This document shows, piece after piece, positions 44,399 to 52,546 of a stretch of 64,000 nt of DNA. The DNA is from Thermomonas sp041919455 (GTDB taxonomy: Bacteria; Pseudomonadota; Gammaproteobacteria; Xanthomonadales; Xanthomonadaceae). The notes under the pieces are model-generated. The model did no database searches, had not been told where the DNA came from, and saw nothing but the letters and a program-made list of their open reading frames with translations. How positions within the stretch are numbered: the stretch's first letter is position 1; each line of letters opens with the position of its first letter. Made by a program: the position numbers and the translations under genes. The stretch covers positions 1 through 64,000 of the forward strand of contig NZ_JAYRTQ010000017.1 of assembly GCF_041919455.1 (NCBI RefSeq). The letters are read 5' to 3'.

Positions 44399-45564
44399 AG
44401 CGGTTGCGCTCCCTCGCTGAGGATGGCCAGGTAGTCGCTGTACGCGAACACCCGATGGCGGCGCTGGCCGGTCAATTCATTGACGATCTCCATGTCCTCG
44501 AGTGTACGAATCGCGGCGCGGATGGTGGGCGCACTCAAGGCCATTTGCGGCTGCACTTGCGGCACGCCGAGCAGGACGCGACGCGCGAACTGGTCGAACA
44601 CCAACCCCACGTTGCCGGCGCGCGTACCGAGGGCAGCGATGCGGGCGCGATCACGCGCCAGCAGGGCCAGCAGGCGTTGTGCGGTCTCCACCGCCTGCTG
44701 CGCGGTTTCCGCCACGCCTTCCAGGAAGAAACCCAGCCAAGCTTCCCAGTCGCCGCGCACGCGTACGCCGTTGAGCATGTCGTAGTAATCAGCGCGGCGG
44801 CGCTTGAAGTAAAGGCTGAGATACAGACTGGGTTCGCGCAGGACGCCTTCATTGCAGAGGATCAGCGCGATCAGCAGGCGACCGAGGCGGCCATTACCGT
44901 CGCCGAAGGGATGGATGGTCTCGAACTGCACATGTGCCAGCGCGGCCTTGATCAACGGCGAGGTATCCGTTGCCGGCACATGCAGGAAGCGCTCGAAGGC
45001 AGCCAGCGCCTCATCCAGCGCATCCGGTGGTGGCGGCACGAAATGCGCCAAGGCCGGCGTTGCGCCGCCGATCCAGACTTGCCCCTTGCGGAACTCCCCG
45101 GGTTGCTTGCCAGCGCCGCGCCCGCCGCGCAGCAGCAACGCATGCATCTCGCGGATCAGCCTCAACGACAACGGGAAGTCGTCCTCGCGCAGGCGCTTGA
45201 GTCCATGATTCAGCGCAGCGACGTAATTTGAGACTTCCTCGACATCGTCCAGCGGCACGCCGGGCGCTTCGTCCAGCTCGAACAGCAGCAAGTCGGACAG
45301 GGACGATTGGGTGCCCTCGATCTGCGAGGACAGCAGCGCTTCCTTGCGCACGTACTGGTACAGGAACAACTCGGGGTCCGGCAGCATCAAGGTGATGCCG
45401 TCGAGGCGGCCGAGCGCCTGGTCGGCGCGTTCCTTCCGGGCGATCAGGTCGGGGCTGGACAGCGCCAGTGGAGGCTGCGGTGGCAGTGGATCCGGCACAA
45501 AGGCCTGATAGCGACTACCGGCCAATGAGCCGGGAACGTAATGACCGGTACTACGGATGGGCAT
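44395..45564 (-). CDS. Class II Fic-domain adenylyltransferase with C-terminal winged helix
   Basis: 389 residues. The Fic motif is perfect: HPFGDGNGRLGR (218-229). The N-terminal inhibitory helix motif S79-xxx-E83-G84 (SSQIEGT) marks class II (intramolecular inhibition). A DUF4172-like N-terminal region precedes the core, and a winged-helix-like C-terminus (LGVPQVQPQMALSAPTIRAAIRTLEDMEIVNEL) follows. Fic enzymes usually attach AMP to a hydroxyl on a target protein. ATG 45564 has AAGGAAAG upstream. It is the first gene of a two-gene operon with the DNA methyltransferase. Target unknown; an antitoxin gene is not needed in class II. Confidence 0.9.
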   Translation of the reverse strand: MPIRSTGHYVPGSLAGSRYQAFVPDPLPPQPPLALSSPDLIARKERADQALGRLDGITLMLPDPELFLYQYVRKEALLSSQIEGTQSSLSDLLLFELDEAPGVPLDDVEEVSNYVAALNHGLKRLREDDFPLSLRLIREMHALLLRGGRGAGKQPGEFRKGQVWIGGATPALAHFVPPPPDALDEALAAFERFLHVPATDTSPLIKAALAHVQFETIHPFGDGNGRLGRLLIALILCNEGVLREPSLYLSLYFKRRRADYYDMLNGVRVRGDWEAWLGFFLEGVAETAQQAVETAQRLLALLARDRARIAALGTRAGNVGLVFDQFARRVLLGVPQVQPQMALSAPTIRAAIRTLEDMEIVNELTGQRRHRVFAYSDYLAILSEGAQPL

Positions 45565-45620
45565 CTGCTTTCCTTACGCGGCGTCTTGACCAACGCAAGG
45601 AAAGATAAATAGCAAATATT

Positions 45621-45649
45621 TTTTTAAGAATCTAGAAAACAAGCGTCAA
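45621..45649 (-). promoter_or_regulatory. Candidate promoter of the Fic/methyltransferase operon
   Basis: Minus-strand TTGACG (45649-45644), a 17-base spacer, then TAAAAA (45626-45621), about 57 bases before ATG 45564. The whole gap 45565-45691 is AT-rich compared with its neighbours, including a T7-type run, and lacks any gene. The -10 box is only a partial match. Confidence 0.45.
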
Positions 45650-45691
45650 CGAAAGAAATTTGCAGAAACTATCTATATCAATCGGCAGCTC

Positions 45692-46708
45692 TCACCAGAC
45701 GACTTCCGCCATCGAGCAATTCAGCCCCGACCCGATCCCCAGCAGGGCGACCCGATCGCCCTTCTTCAGGCGGCCCATCTCGCGCAGCTTGGACAGCACG
45801 ATCGGAACCGATGCCGGGCCGATGTTGCCGTGTTCGCCGAAGATGGTCATGACCTTGCGCGGGTCGATGCCGATCGCCTTGGTGAAGGCGGCGGTATGGA
45901 CCTTGCTGACCTGGTGGATGACGAACTGGTCCAGTTCCTCGGAGACCCAGCCCAGCGCGTGCTTGGCGGCGACGAAGGTCTTCTGCGCCAGCTTGATGCC
46001 TTCGATCAGCAGCATGCGGGTGTCGGTGACCATGCCGTCTAGGTTGCCGCGGCACAGCTTGTTCCACTCGGTCGCGGCGCGGGTGACGCCACCCTTGTAG
46101 CGCGGTGCGCCCGGGGCCAGTTCGGCGCGGGCCAGCACCATCGCGGCGGCGCCGGAACCCAGGGTCAGCGTGGCCAGTTCGTTGCGGAACTGCTCCTCGG
46201 TGGCGTCCTCGCGGCCCAGGCGCTCGAGGGTCTTCTCGTAGGCGAGGTTGGCGGTTTCGCCATCGACGATCAGCGCGTAGTCGATCTCGCCGCGCTCGAT
46301 CATCCGGCTGGCGATGTCCATGCCGTTGATGAAGGCCAGGCAGGCATTGGCGACGTCGAAGTTCTGGCAGGTGTCCGGCAGGCCGAGGTTGCCGCTAACG
46401 ATGGAGGCGGTGGACGGCTCCAGGTAGTCGCGGCTGACCGAGGTATTGACCAGCAGGCCGACCTTGTCCGGATCGATGCCGGCATCACCCAATGCCTTGA
46501 CGCCGGCAAGGGTGGCTACGTCCGAGGCCTGTACGTTGTCTTCCCACAGGTAGCGTGCATGGATGCCGGCGATCTCGCCCAGCACGTCGGTCTTGATGCC
46601 GAGGCGATCCATGGTCGGCTTGAGCCGCGCATTGATCTCCTCCGACGACAGGCGACGGGGGGCATCGATGTGGGCCAGGCCGGCGATGGCAACATGTTGG
46701 AACAGCAT
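45692..46708 (-). CDS. oleA: Olefin synthesis 3-ketoacyl synthase OleA
   Basis: 338 residues, thiolase fold. OleA condenses two fatty acyl-CoAs head to head, giving a beta-keto acid. Catalytic residues line up with a constant offset of 20 to those of the crystallised Xanthomonas enzyme: E97, C123 (VANACLAF), H265 (VIHQVS) and N295 (GEHGNIGP), for Glu117, Cys143, His285 and Asn315. The GLAHIDAPRRLSSEEIN start and C-terminal GSGLNCSMAEVVW are OleA-typical and exclude FabH. It is separated from oleB by an inserted block. Confidence 0.95.
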   Translation of the reverse strand: MLFQHVAIAGLAHIDAPRRLSSEEINARLKPTMDRLGIKTDVLGEIAGIHARYLWEDNVQASDVATLAGVKALGDAGIDPDKVGLLVNTSVSRDYLEPSTASIVSGNLGLPDTCQNFDVANACLAFINGMDIASRMIERGEIDYALIVDGETANLAYEKTLERLGREDATEEQFRNELATLTLGSGAAAMVLARAELAPGAPRYKGGVTRAATEWNKLCRGNLDGMVTDTRMLLIEGIKLAQKTFVAAKHALGWVSEELDQFVIHQVSKVHTAAFTKAIGIDPRKVMTIFGEHGNIGPASVPIVLSKLREMGRLKKGDRVALLGIGSGLNCSMAEVVW

Positions 46709-46815
46709 GGGCGCGGACTTCAGGGACGCGGAGACGCGGGAACCTGACAGGATAACGGGTTAGCCCCGCGCTTGCGCGAACGGCGGTCGCGGTTCCGCAG
46801 CGTGGAACATGCGCC

Positions 46816-47121
46816 TCAGCGCGTGCACCGCCACAAGGCCCAGCGCTGGGTGCCATCCACCGGCTGGCCGAGTGGACTGATGCTGTCCGCACCCACCCCG
46901 GGAGCCTCGTTGCGGGCCAGGGTTTCCAGTTCGTCGCGCACCTGCGCCTCGCTGCGTTCGTAGAAGCCGACCTTGTGGCGGACCGAGACCTCGGCCTCGC
47001 CGCGCTTATCGCAGGACGGCGCGCTGGCCAGCACTTTCACCTTGCCCGCGCTGGGGGCCATGTGCACGAAGGTGCAGGCGGGCAAGGACAACGCGAGTGC
47101 AGCAACGAGCATCAGGCGCAT
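46816..47121 (-). CDS. DUF4156-like lipoprotein
   Basis: 101 residues. A lipobox LSLPAC (Cys16) follows MRLMLVAALA. The mature part matches the DUF4156 pattern: VKVLASAPSCDKRGEAEVSV, LETLARNEAPGVGADSI and a final TRQRWALWRC-like cysteine. Function of this family is unknown; outer-membrane anchoring is expected. ATG 47121 sits 12 bases after the terminator that ends the M16 peptidase mRNA, so it must have its own promoter. Confidence 0.75.
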   Translation of the reverse strand: MRLMLVAALALSLPACTFVHMAPSAGKVKVLASAPSCDKRGEAEVSVRHKVGFYERSEAQVRDELETLARNEAPGVGADSISPLGQPVDGTQRWALWRCTR

Positions 47122-47132
47122 CGTGGTCTCCC

Positions 47133-47166
47133 AAAAAGCCGATGCCGTCCAGTGTGGACGGCATCG
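47133..47166 (-). terminator. Rho-independent terminator of the M16 peptidase gene
   Basis: CGATGCCGTCCA and its complement form a perfect 12-base stem with a three-base loop (47140-47166), followed on the minus strand by GC and T5 (47137-47133). It lies 24 bases after the M16 peptidase stop. Confidence 0.85.
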
Positions 47167-47190
47167 ACAGGGCATTGCTGAACGGTTGGC

Positions 47191-50034
47191 TTACTTCTTC
47201 GCCACCGGCTTGCCGTCGGCGTCGAGGATGGTGACCTCGCCCAGGTTCAGCGCGCGCACCACCTGCTCGGTCTTGCTCAGGTCGCCCACGACCACCCAGG
47301 TCAGCGCGTTCGGATCCAGCGCCTTGGCGGCGGCATCGACCTGCGCCGGGGTCATCGCCTCGATCTCGGCCTTGCGCTTGAACACGTAGTCGTCCGGGCG
47401 GCTGTACAGCACATTGCTGCCGATCGTGCCCATCACCGACGCCGCGGTCTCGTAGGCGCCGGGCAGGCTCAGGGTACGGATCTTCTGCATGCCGCTGACT
47501 TCCTCGGCGCTCGCGCTCTGCTTGCCGCTGGCGAAGTCGGCGATCTCGCGCTTGATCTCGGCCACCGACTCGGCGGTCTTGTCGATCTGCACCGGCGCCG
47601 ATGCCGTCCACATGCGCGGGCCGACCGAATTGCCGGCGCCGCTGCTGGCACCGTACGACCAGTGCTTGTCCTCGCGCAGGTTCATGTTGAGGCGGGCGGA
47701 GAAGTCGCCGCCGATCACCATGTTGGCCATGTCGAAGGCCACCGCGGCCGGATCCATGCTGGACGGCGCCAGCTGGGCGGCCACGATGTTCGCCTGCACC
47801 GCGCCCGGCTGGTCGATCAGGAACACCCGCGGCTTCTTCTGCGCCGCGACCGCCGGGAGCTTCGAAGCGGCGGCGGCATCGCCGGTCGCCTTCCAGTCGC
47901 CGAAGTGCTTCTCCAGCACCGGCACGATCTCGCCCAGGGTGGTGTCGCCGACCACGACCAGGGTCGCGTCCTGCGGACGCAGCGCGCTGCCGTGGAAGCC
48001 GACCAGGTCGGCGCGGGTCAGGCTGGCGATGGACGCCTCGGTGCCGCTGCCGGTGCGCGGCGCGCCGTACGGATGATCAGCGCCGTAGACCAGGCCCGGC
48101 ACCACGCGCTGGATGATCCCGTCCGGGTTCACCTTCTCCTGCTTGATGCCGGCGATCCACTGGCCTTTCACGCGGTCGATGTCGGCCTGCTCGAAGCGCG
48201 GCTTGCGCAGCATGTCGGCGTACAGCGCGACCGACGGCTCCAGGTTCTGCTTCAACGACGACAGGTACGCGCTGCTGCTGTCCAGGCCGGCGCTGGCGCC
48301 GAGATTGGCACCCAGCGATTCGGCACGGTCGGCGAACGCCAAGGCGTCGAGGTCGCCGGCACCTTCGTCCAGCAGGCCCATGGCGAAGCTGGCGGTGCCG
48401 AGCTTGGCCGCCGGGTCGGCCGACTGGCCGCCGCGGAACTCGTAGCTCATCTGCACCACCGGGATGTCGTGGCGCTCAGCCAGGATCACCTTGGTGCCGT
48501 TCTTCAGCGTCGCGCGCTGCAGGCTGGGGAACTTGAGGTCGGGGAAGCTGGCGGTGACCGGCACGCCGGCCTTGCGGTCGACCGTGCTCGCGGTGGTCGT
48601 GTACTTCTTGTCCACGGCCGGCAGCTTGAACGGCGCCGGGGTGACCGCCGGCTCCTCGGGAATGTCGACGCGCTTGCCCGGATTGACCACCAGGGTGTGG
48701 CTGCCCTTGCCGGCGCCCAGCCAGGTGTTGCCGGTGCTGCGCACCGAGGCCACGGTGGCATCGCCCAAGGTCTTCAGGCTGTCGCGAAAGCAGCCGGGGT
48801 CGCCGGTGTAGACCGCGCATTCCGCCAGCGCGTCGGCCTTGCCACCGGAGCCGCCGATGCGCTCCACGCCACGGATCCAGCCGGCCTGGATGCTGGTGCG
48901 CGCGCGCTCCAGCTCATCCGCGGTCGGGCCGTCCTTGAGCAGCTCCTGCAGTTCCTCGTCGATCGCCGCCTCGACCTTGGCCACGTCCACGCCCTGCTTC
49001 ACCGCGGCGGTGATCATGAAATTGCTGCCCAGCTGCGAGCCGTACGGGGACGCGCCGACGTTGTCGACCAGCTTGTCCTGGTGGACCAGGCGACGGTCCA
49101 GGCGCGACGACTTGCCGCCGCCCAGCACCTGCGCGAACAGCTGCAGCCGGTCCAGGTCGGGCTGGCCGTATTCGGCCACGTTCCACATCCGGAAAATCCG
49201 CGACTGCGGCACGCTGTCGGTCATCTCGCCGCGGCTGTCCTTGGTGTGCGCGGCCACGTCCACCTTCGGCTGGGCCATGGTCGGACCGGCCGGGATGTCG
49301 CCGAAGTACTTCGCGACCTTTTCCCTGGCGGTGGCGACGTCGATGTCGCCGGCCAGCACCAGCACCGCGTTGTTCGGGCCGTACCAGGTCTTGAACCACG
49401 TCTTCACGTCCTCCAGCGAGGCCGCGTTGAGGTCGTTCATCGAGCCGATGGTGCTGTGGTTGTACGGATGGCCCTTCGGATACATGGCCTTGCCCAGCAC
49501 GTCCCAGACCTGGCCGTAGGGCTGGTTCTGGCCCTGGCGCTTCTCGTTCTGGACCACGCCGCGCTGCTCGTCCAGGGTCTTCTGGTCGATCGCGCCGAGC
49601 AGATGGCCCATGCGGTCGGATTCCATCCACAACGCCATGTCCAACGCGGTGGTCGGCACGTTCTCGAAATAATTGGTGCGGTCGGAATTGGTGGTGCCGT
49701 TCTGGTTGGTGGCGCCGACCTGCTTGAACGGGGCGAAGAACTCGCCCGGGTTGTTCTCCGAACCGTTGAACATCAGGTGTTCGAACAGGTGGGCGAAGCC
49801 GCTGCGGCCGGCCGGCTCGTCCTTGCTGCCGACGTGGTACCAGACGTTCACGGCCACGATCGGCGCCTTGCGGTCGGTGTGCACGATCACCCGCAGGCCG
49901 TTCGGCAGGGTGAAGCTCTCGTAGGCGATGTCGACCACCGGGGCGGTGGCGGCGCGGGCCTGTGGCGCATAGGCGCCGGCGGACAAGGCGGTGGCGAGGG
50001 CAACGGCGAGCACGGCGGGACGGAACACGGACAT
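47191..50034 (-). CDS. Secreted M16 zinc peptidase, two-domain (pitrilysin-like)
   Basis: 947 residues with a signal peptide (cleavage after ARA near residue 28). The first half has the inverted zinc motif HxxEH in AHLFEHLMFNG (His82, Glu85, His86) and the arginine/tyrosine-type support lies in the second half, which has lost the HxxEH (VVQMSYEFRGGQSADPAAKLGTASF). That is the normal active/inactive pairing of M16 proteins. It degrades short peptides in the periplasm. ATG 50034 has GGAG six bases upstream; an in-frame TTG precedes it. A terminator follows at 47133. Confidence 0.93.
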   Translation of the reverse strand: MSVFRPAVLAVALATALSAGAYAPQARAATAPVVDIAYESFTLPNGLRVIVHTDRKAPIVAVNVWYHVGSKDEPAGRSGFAHLFEHLMFNGSENNPGEFFAPFKQVGATNQNGTTNSDRTNYFENVPTTALDMALWMESDRMGHLLGAIDQKTLDEQRGVVQNEKRQGQNQPYGQVWDVLGKAMYPKGHPYNHSTIGSMNDLNAASLEDVKTWFKTWYGPNNAVLVLAGDIDVATAREKVAKYFGDIPAGPTMAQPKVDVAAHTKDSRGEMTDSVPQSRIFRMWNVAEYGQPDLDRLQLFAQVLGGGKSSRLDRRLVHQDKLVDNVGASPYGSQLGSNFMITAAVKQGVDVAKVEAAIDEELQELLKDGPTADELERARTSIQAGWIRGVERIGGSGGKADALAECAVYTGDPGCFRDSLKTLGDATVASVRSTGNTWLGAGKGSHTLVVNPGKRVDIPEEPAVTPAPFKLPAVDKKYTTTASTVDRKAGVPVTASFPDLKFPSLQRATLKNGTKVILAERHDIPVVQMSYEFRGGQSADPAAKLGTASFAMGLLDEGAGDLDALAFADRAESLGANLGASAGLDSSSAYLSSLKQNLEPSVALYADMLRKPRFEQADIDRVKGQWIAGIKQEKVNPDGIIQRVVPGLVYGADHPYGAPRTGSGTEASIASLTRADLVGFHGSALRPQDATLVVVGDTTLGEIVPVLEKHFGDWKATGDAAAASKLPAVAAQKKPRVFLIDQPGAVQANIVAAQLAPSSMDPAAVAFDMANMVIGGDFSARLNMNLREDKHWSYGASSGAGNSVGPRMWTASAPVQIDKTAESVAEIKREIADFASGKQSASAEEVSGMQKIRTLSLPGAYETAASVMGTIGSNVLYSRPDDYVFKRKAEIEAMTPAQVDAAAKALDPNALTWVVVGDLSKTEQVVRALNLGEVTILDADGKPVAKK

Positions 50035-50131
50035 GGGCAACTCCAGGGACAGGCGCGGGACAGCGAACCGCCGATGTTAGCCGCCGGGACCGGTCGATAC
50101 ACTAGGCCGGAAGCCACCCGAGGAGCCTGGC

Positions 50132-50944
50132 ATGGCCCGTACCGCCCTGGTCACCGGCGCCAACCGCGGCATCGGCCTGGAATTCGTCCGCCAGTTGCTG
50201 GCGCGTGGTGATCACGTGGTTGCCGCCTGCCGAAACCCCGGCAAGGCTGCCGCGCTGAATTCGCTGGCCGGCGAACACCCCGGCCGCCTGCACGTGCTGC
50301 CGCTGGACGTGGCCGATGCGAAATCACGCGCGCGCCTGGCCCACGAACTGCCGCTGGTACTCGGCGAACGCGAGGACGGCACGCCGGGCACGCTCGACCT
50401 GCTGGTCAACAACGCCGGCGTGCTGCATTCCGGCGAGCGCTTCGGCCAGGTCGAGCAGGCGATGCTGGAGGACAGCCTGCGGATCAATGCGATCGGACCG
50501 TTCCTGCTGGCGCAGGCCTTGGCGCATCTACTTACCGATGTCGCCAGCGCGGCCGGGGGTGCGGTCAATTCGCTCCCCGATACTCGCTCGGTTGACCGCA
50601 CCCCCAGCCGCGCCGACGAACCCAAGCTTTCCCGTACCGTCATTGCCAACATCAGCTCGCAACTGGGCTCGATCGCCAGCACGACGCGCTTCGGCACGCC
50701 CAGCTACGACATCAGCAAGTCAGCGCAGAACATGGGCAGCGTGCTGCTGGCGCGGGCGCTGGCCGAACGCGGCATCCTGGTCCTGGCCCTGCATCCCGGC
50801 TGGGTGCAGACCGAGATGGGCGGGGCGCAGGCGCAGGTTGCGCCCGCGGATGCGGTGGCAGGGCTGCTGCAGGTGATCGACGGCGCGACACAGGCACAGT
50901 CCGGGAGCTTCGTCGACTGGCGCGGCGAGCCGCTGCCGTGGTGA
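50132..50944 (+). CDS. Short-chain dehydrogenase/reductase with a palindromic insert
   Basis: 270 residues. Rossmann motif TGANRGIG, NNAGVLHSG and active-site YDISKSA (with upstream SSQLGSI serine) show a classical SDR of the C-factor-like group. Substrate unknown. Between LLTDVAS and LSRTVIANISS there is a low-complexity segment AAGGAVNSLPDTRSVDRTPS, encoded by the inverted repeat at 50549-50611; it is in frame and relatives should lack it. The gene is divergent from the M16 peptidase. Confidence 0.88.
   Translation: MARTALVTGANRGIGLEFVRQLLARGDHVVAACRNPGKAAALNSLAGEHPGRLHVLPLDVADAKSRARLAHELPLVLGEREDGTPGTLDLLVNNAGVLHSGERFGQVEQAMLEDSLRINAIGPFLLAQALAHLLTDVASAAGGAVNSLPDTRSVDRTPSRADEPKLSRTVIANISSQLGSIASTTRFGTPSYDISKSAQNMGSVLLARALAERGILVLALHPGWVQTEMGGAQAQVAPADAVAGLLQVIDGATQAQSGSFVDWRGEPLPW
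50549..50611. repeat. Palindromic element inserted in frame in the SDR gene
   Basis: Arms of 20 bases (50549-50568 and 50592-50611) match at 19 positions in inverted orientation, with core GGGGGTGCGGTCAA / TTGACCGCACCCCC, and a 23-base loop. Total 63 bases, 21 codons, no stop. It looks like a REP-type hairpin that landed inside a gene and kept the frame. Confidence 0.75.
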
Positions 50945-50957
50945 GCGCACGCCTCTA

Positions 50958-51437
50958 ATGTTCCACGTCATCCTGCATCGCCCCGAAATCCCGCCCAACA
51001 CCGGCAACGTGATCCGGTTGTGCGCCAACACCGGTGCGCACCTGCACCTGGTGCGGCCGCTCGGCTTCGACATCGACGACAAGCAGCTGCGCCGCGCTGG
51101 CCTGGACTACCACGAGTACGCGCCGATGCAGGTGCATGACGACCTTGCCGGCGCGCTTGCCGCCATCACCGCGATCGAGGGCGCCGCGCCGCGCGTGTTC
51201 GCCCTGTCCACCCGCGGCACGGTCCGTTTCGACGCTCCCGACTATCGCGCCGGTGACGCCTTCCTGTTCGGCAGCGAGACCACGGGCCTGCCGCAGGCCG
51301 TGCTCGACGACATCCCCGAGGCACAGCGCCTGCGCCTGCCCATGCGGCCCGGCAATCGCAGCCTCAACTTGTCCAACACGGTGGCGGTGGTGGTGTTCGA
51401 GTGCTGGCGGCAACAGGGTTTCGACGGCGGCGCATGA
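50958..51437 (+). CDS. trmL: tRNA (cytidine/uridine-2'-O)-methyltransferase TrmL
   Basis: 159 residues, SPOUT fold. Begins FHVILHRPEIPPNTGNVIRL, then CANTGAHLHLVRPLGFDIDDKQLRRAGLDY, LFGSETTGLP and the knot RLPMRPGNRSLNLSNTVAVVVFE. It 2'-O-methylates the wobble base of certain leucine tRNAs. It starts 13 bases after the SDR stop and overlaps the next gene by four bases at its stop (ATGA). Confidence 0.95.
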   Translation: MFHVILHRPEIPPNTGNVIRLCANTGAHLHLVRPLGFDIDDKQLRRAGLDYHEYAPMQVHDDLAGALAAITAIEGAAPRVFALSTRGTVRFDAPDYRAGDAFLFGSETTGLPQAVLDDIPEAQRLRLPMRPGNRSLNLSNTVAVVVFECWRQQGFDGGA

Positions 51438-52300
51438 GCGCGTACGCTAGCGGCATGGCCACTAGCCACGGCAACCCGCCGCCAAGATTCGACATCGCGC
51501 ATCTGCTCGATACTGCTGCGATCTCCGTGCGCGACGTCGCCTGTGGCGGCGAATGCAGGCATCGCAGCGCGGAAGAATGCGTCGTCGCCACCCGCCTCGT
51601 GTTTCCGTATCGCGGCGTCTACCTGCGCCATGTCGGACGCGCACAGTCGGTGGCGGATGCCAACCACGTGCTGCTCTTCAATGCGGGCGAGGGTTACCAA
51701 GTCAGCCATCCCCTCGATGGTGGCGATGCCAGCCTGTCGCTCGAGCTTGCCGACCCGGTGCTGCGCGAACTCGCGCCGAAGGAATCCCTCCGCGCGGGCG
51801 AGGGCGGCGGGTTCCGCGAGCAATCGCTGCGCATCGATGCGCGGGCGCAGGCGCTGGCCGCACTCCTTCGGCATGCATTGCGTCACGGCCGGATCGAGGC
51901 GCTCGAAGCCGAAGGCCTTGCGCTCACCCTCGCCTCGCGCAGCCTGGGCCCGCGTACCGCGCGTGCGCCCGGCGCGACCCGTGCGCGCCAGCGCCTGGTC
52001 GATCGCGCCAAGCTGTTGCTGGCCAGCAACCTTGGCCGGCGCTGGACACTGGCGGAGATCGCGGCCGAGGTCGGAGGCTCAGCGGTGTACCTGACCCAGG
52101 CCTTCAAGCAAGTCGAAGGCATGCCGCTCTATCGCTATCAATTGCGATTGCGACTGGCACGAGCGCTTGACCTGCTGGGCGACGACGTCGACCTGTCCGC
52201 GCTTTCGCTGTCGCTCGGGTTCACCAGCCACAGCCATTTTTCGGCGGCATTCCGCCAAGCGTACGGACGCTCCCCGACGGAATTCCGCCAGGCCGGCTGA
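51434..52300 (+). CDS. AraC-family transcriptional regulator
   Basis: About 288 residues from ATG 51434, which overlaps the trmL stop (ATGA); ATG 51455 is an alternative, neither has a strong SD. The C-terminal double helix-turn-helix is clear: KLLLASNLGRRWTLAEIAAEVGGSAVYLTQAFKQVEGMPLYRYQ and LDLSALSLSLGFTSHSHFSAAFRQAYGRSPTEFR. The N-terminal effector region contains CGGECRHRSAEECVVA, with cysteines possibly sensing a metal or redox state (speculative). It is followed by the Cys-rich small-protein gene, which it may regulate. Confidence 0.88.
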   Translation: MSAYASGMATSHGNPPPRFDIAHLLDTAAISVRDVACGGECRHRSAEECVVATRLVFPYRGVYLRHVGRAQSVADANHVLLFNAGEGYQVSHPLDGGDASLSLELADPVLRELAPKESLRAGEGGGFREQSLRIDARAQALAALLRHALRHGRIEALEAEGLALTLASRSLGPRTARAPGATRARQRLVDRAKLLLASNLGRRWTLAEIAAEVGGSAVYLTQAFKQVEGMPLYRYQLRLRLARALDLLGDDVDLSALSLSLGFTSHSHFSAAFRQAYGRSPTEFRQAG

Positions 52301-52401
52301 TCGCAGCCGGGGAAACCGCTAAAGAATCCGACAGCGCCGCCGCGCTCGCGATGGTCTCCTGCGCCTGCCCAATCCGGGCACCTTTCATCAGGAGAAGTGC
52401 C

Positions 52402-52545
52402 ATGGCAGAACAAACCTGCGCCGCCTGCGACTATCCGCTGGAGGACAATCCAATCCAGGTCACCGTCGGCGGCCGCAGCGTCGAGGTGTGCTGCGAGGAA
52501 TGCGCGCAGAAGCTGCGCGAAGCACGCGACGATCGGGCTGCCTGA
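52402..52545 (+). CDS. Small cysteine-rich metal-binding-like protein (47 residues)
   Basis: Five cysteines: C6, C9 (CAAC), C30, C31 and C34 (CCEEC). The pairing of a zinc-ribbon-like CxxC with a downstream CCxxC resembles TRASH/YHS-type metal-binding modules. No signal peptide, so cytoplasmic. ATG 52402 has AGGAGA seven bases upstream, an excellent SD. It sits downstream of the AraC gene, and the next gene starts one base after its stop. Function unknown; a metal-handling role is inferred. Confidence 0.75.
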   Translation: MAEQTCAACDYPLEDNPIQVTVGGRSVEVCCEECAQKLREARDDRAA

Positions 52546-52546
52546 G

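Noticed and set aside
40632..45564. Prophage or integrated plasmid
   Set aside because: No integrase, transposase, capsid, replication or attachment-site feature was found around the block.
45692..46708. FabH-type 3-oxoacyl-ACP synthase III
   Set aside because: Catalytic Glu97, Cys123, His265, Asn295 and the N-terminal and C-terminal sequence match OleA, and the other ole genes are present.
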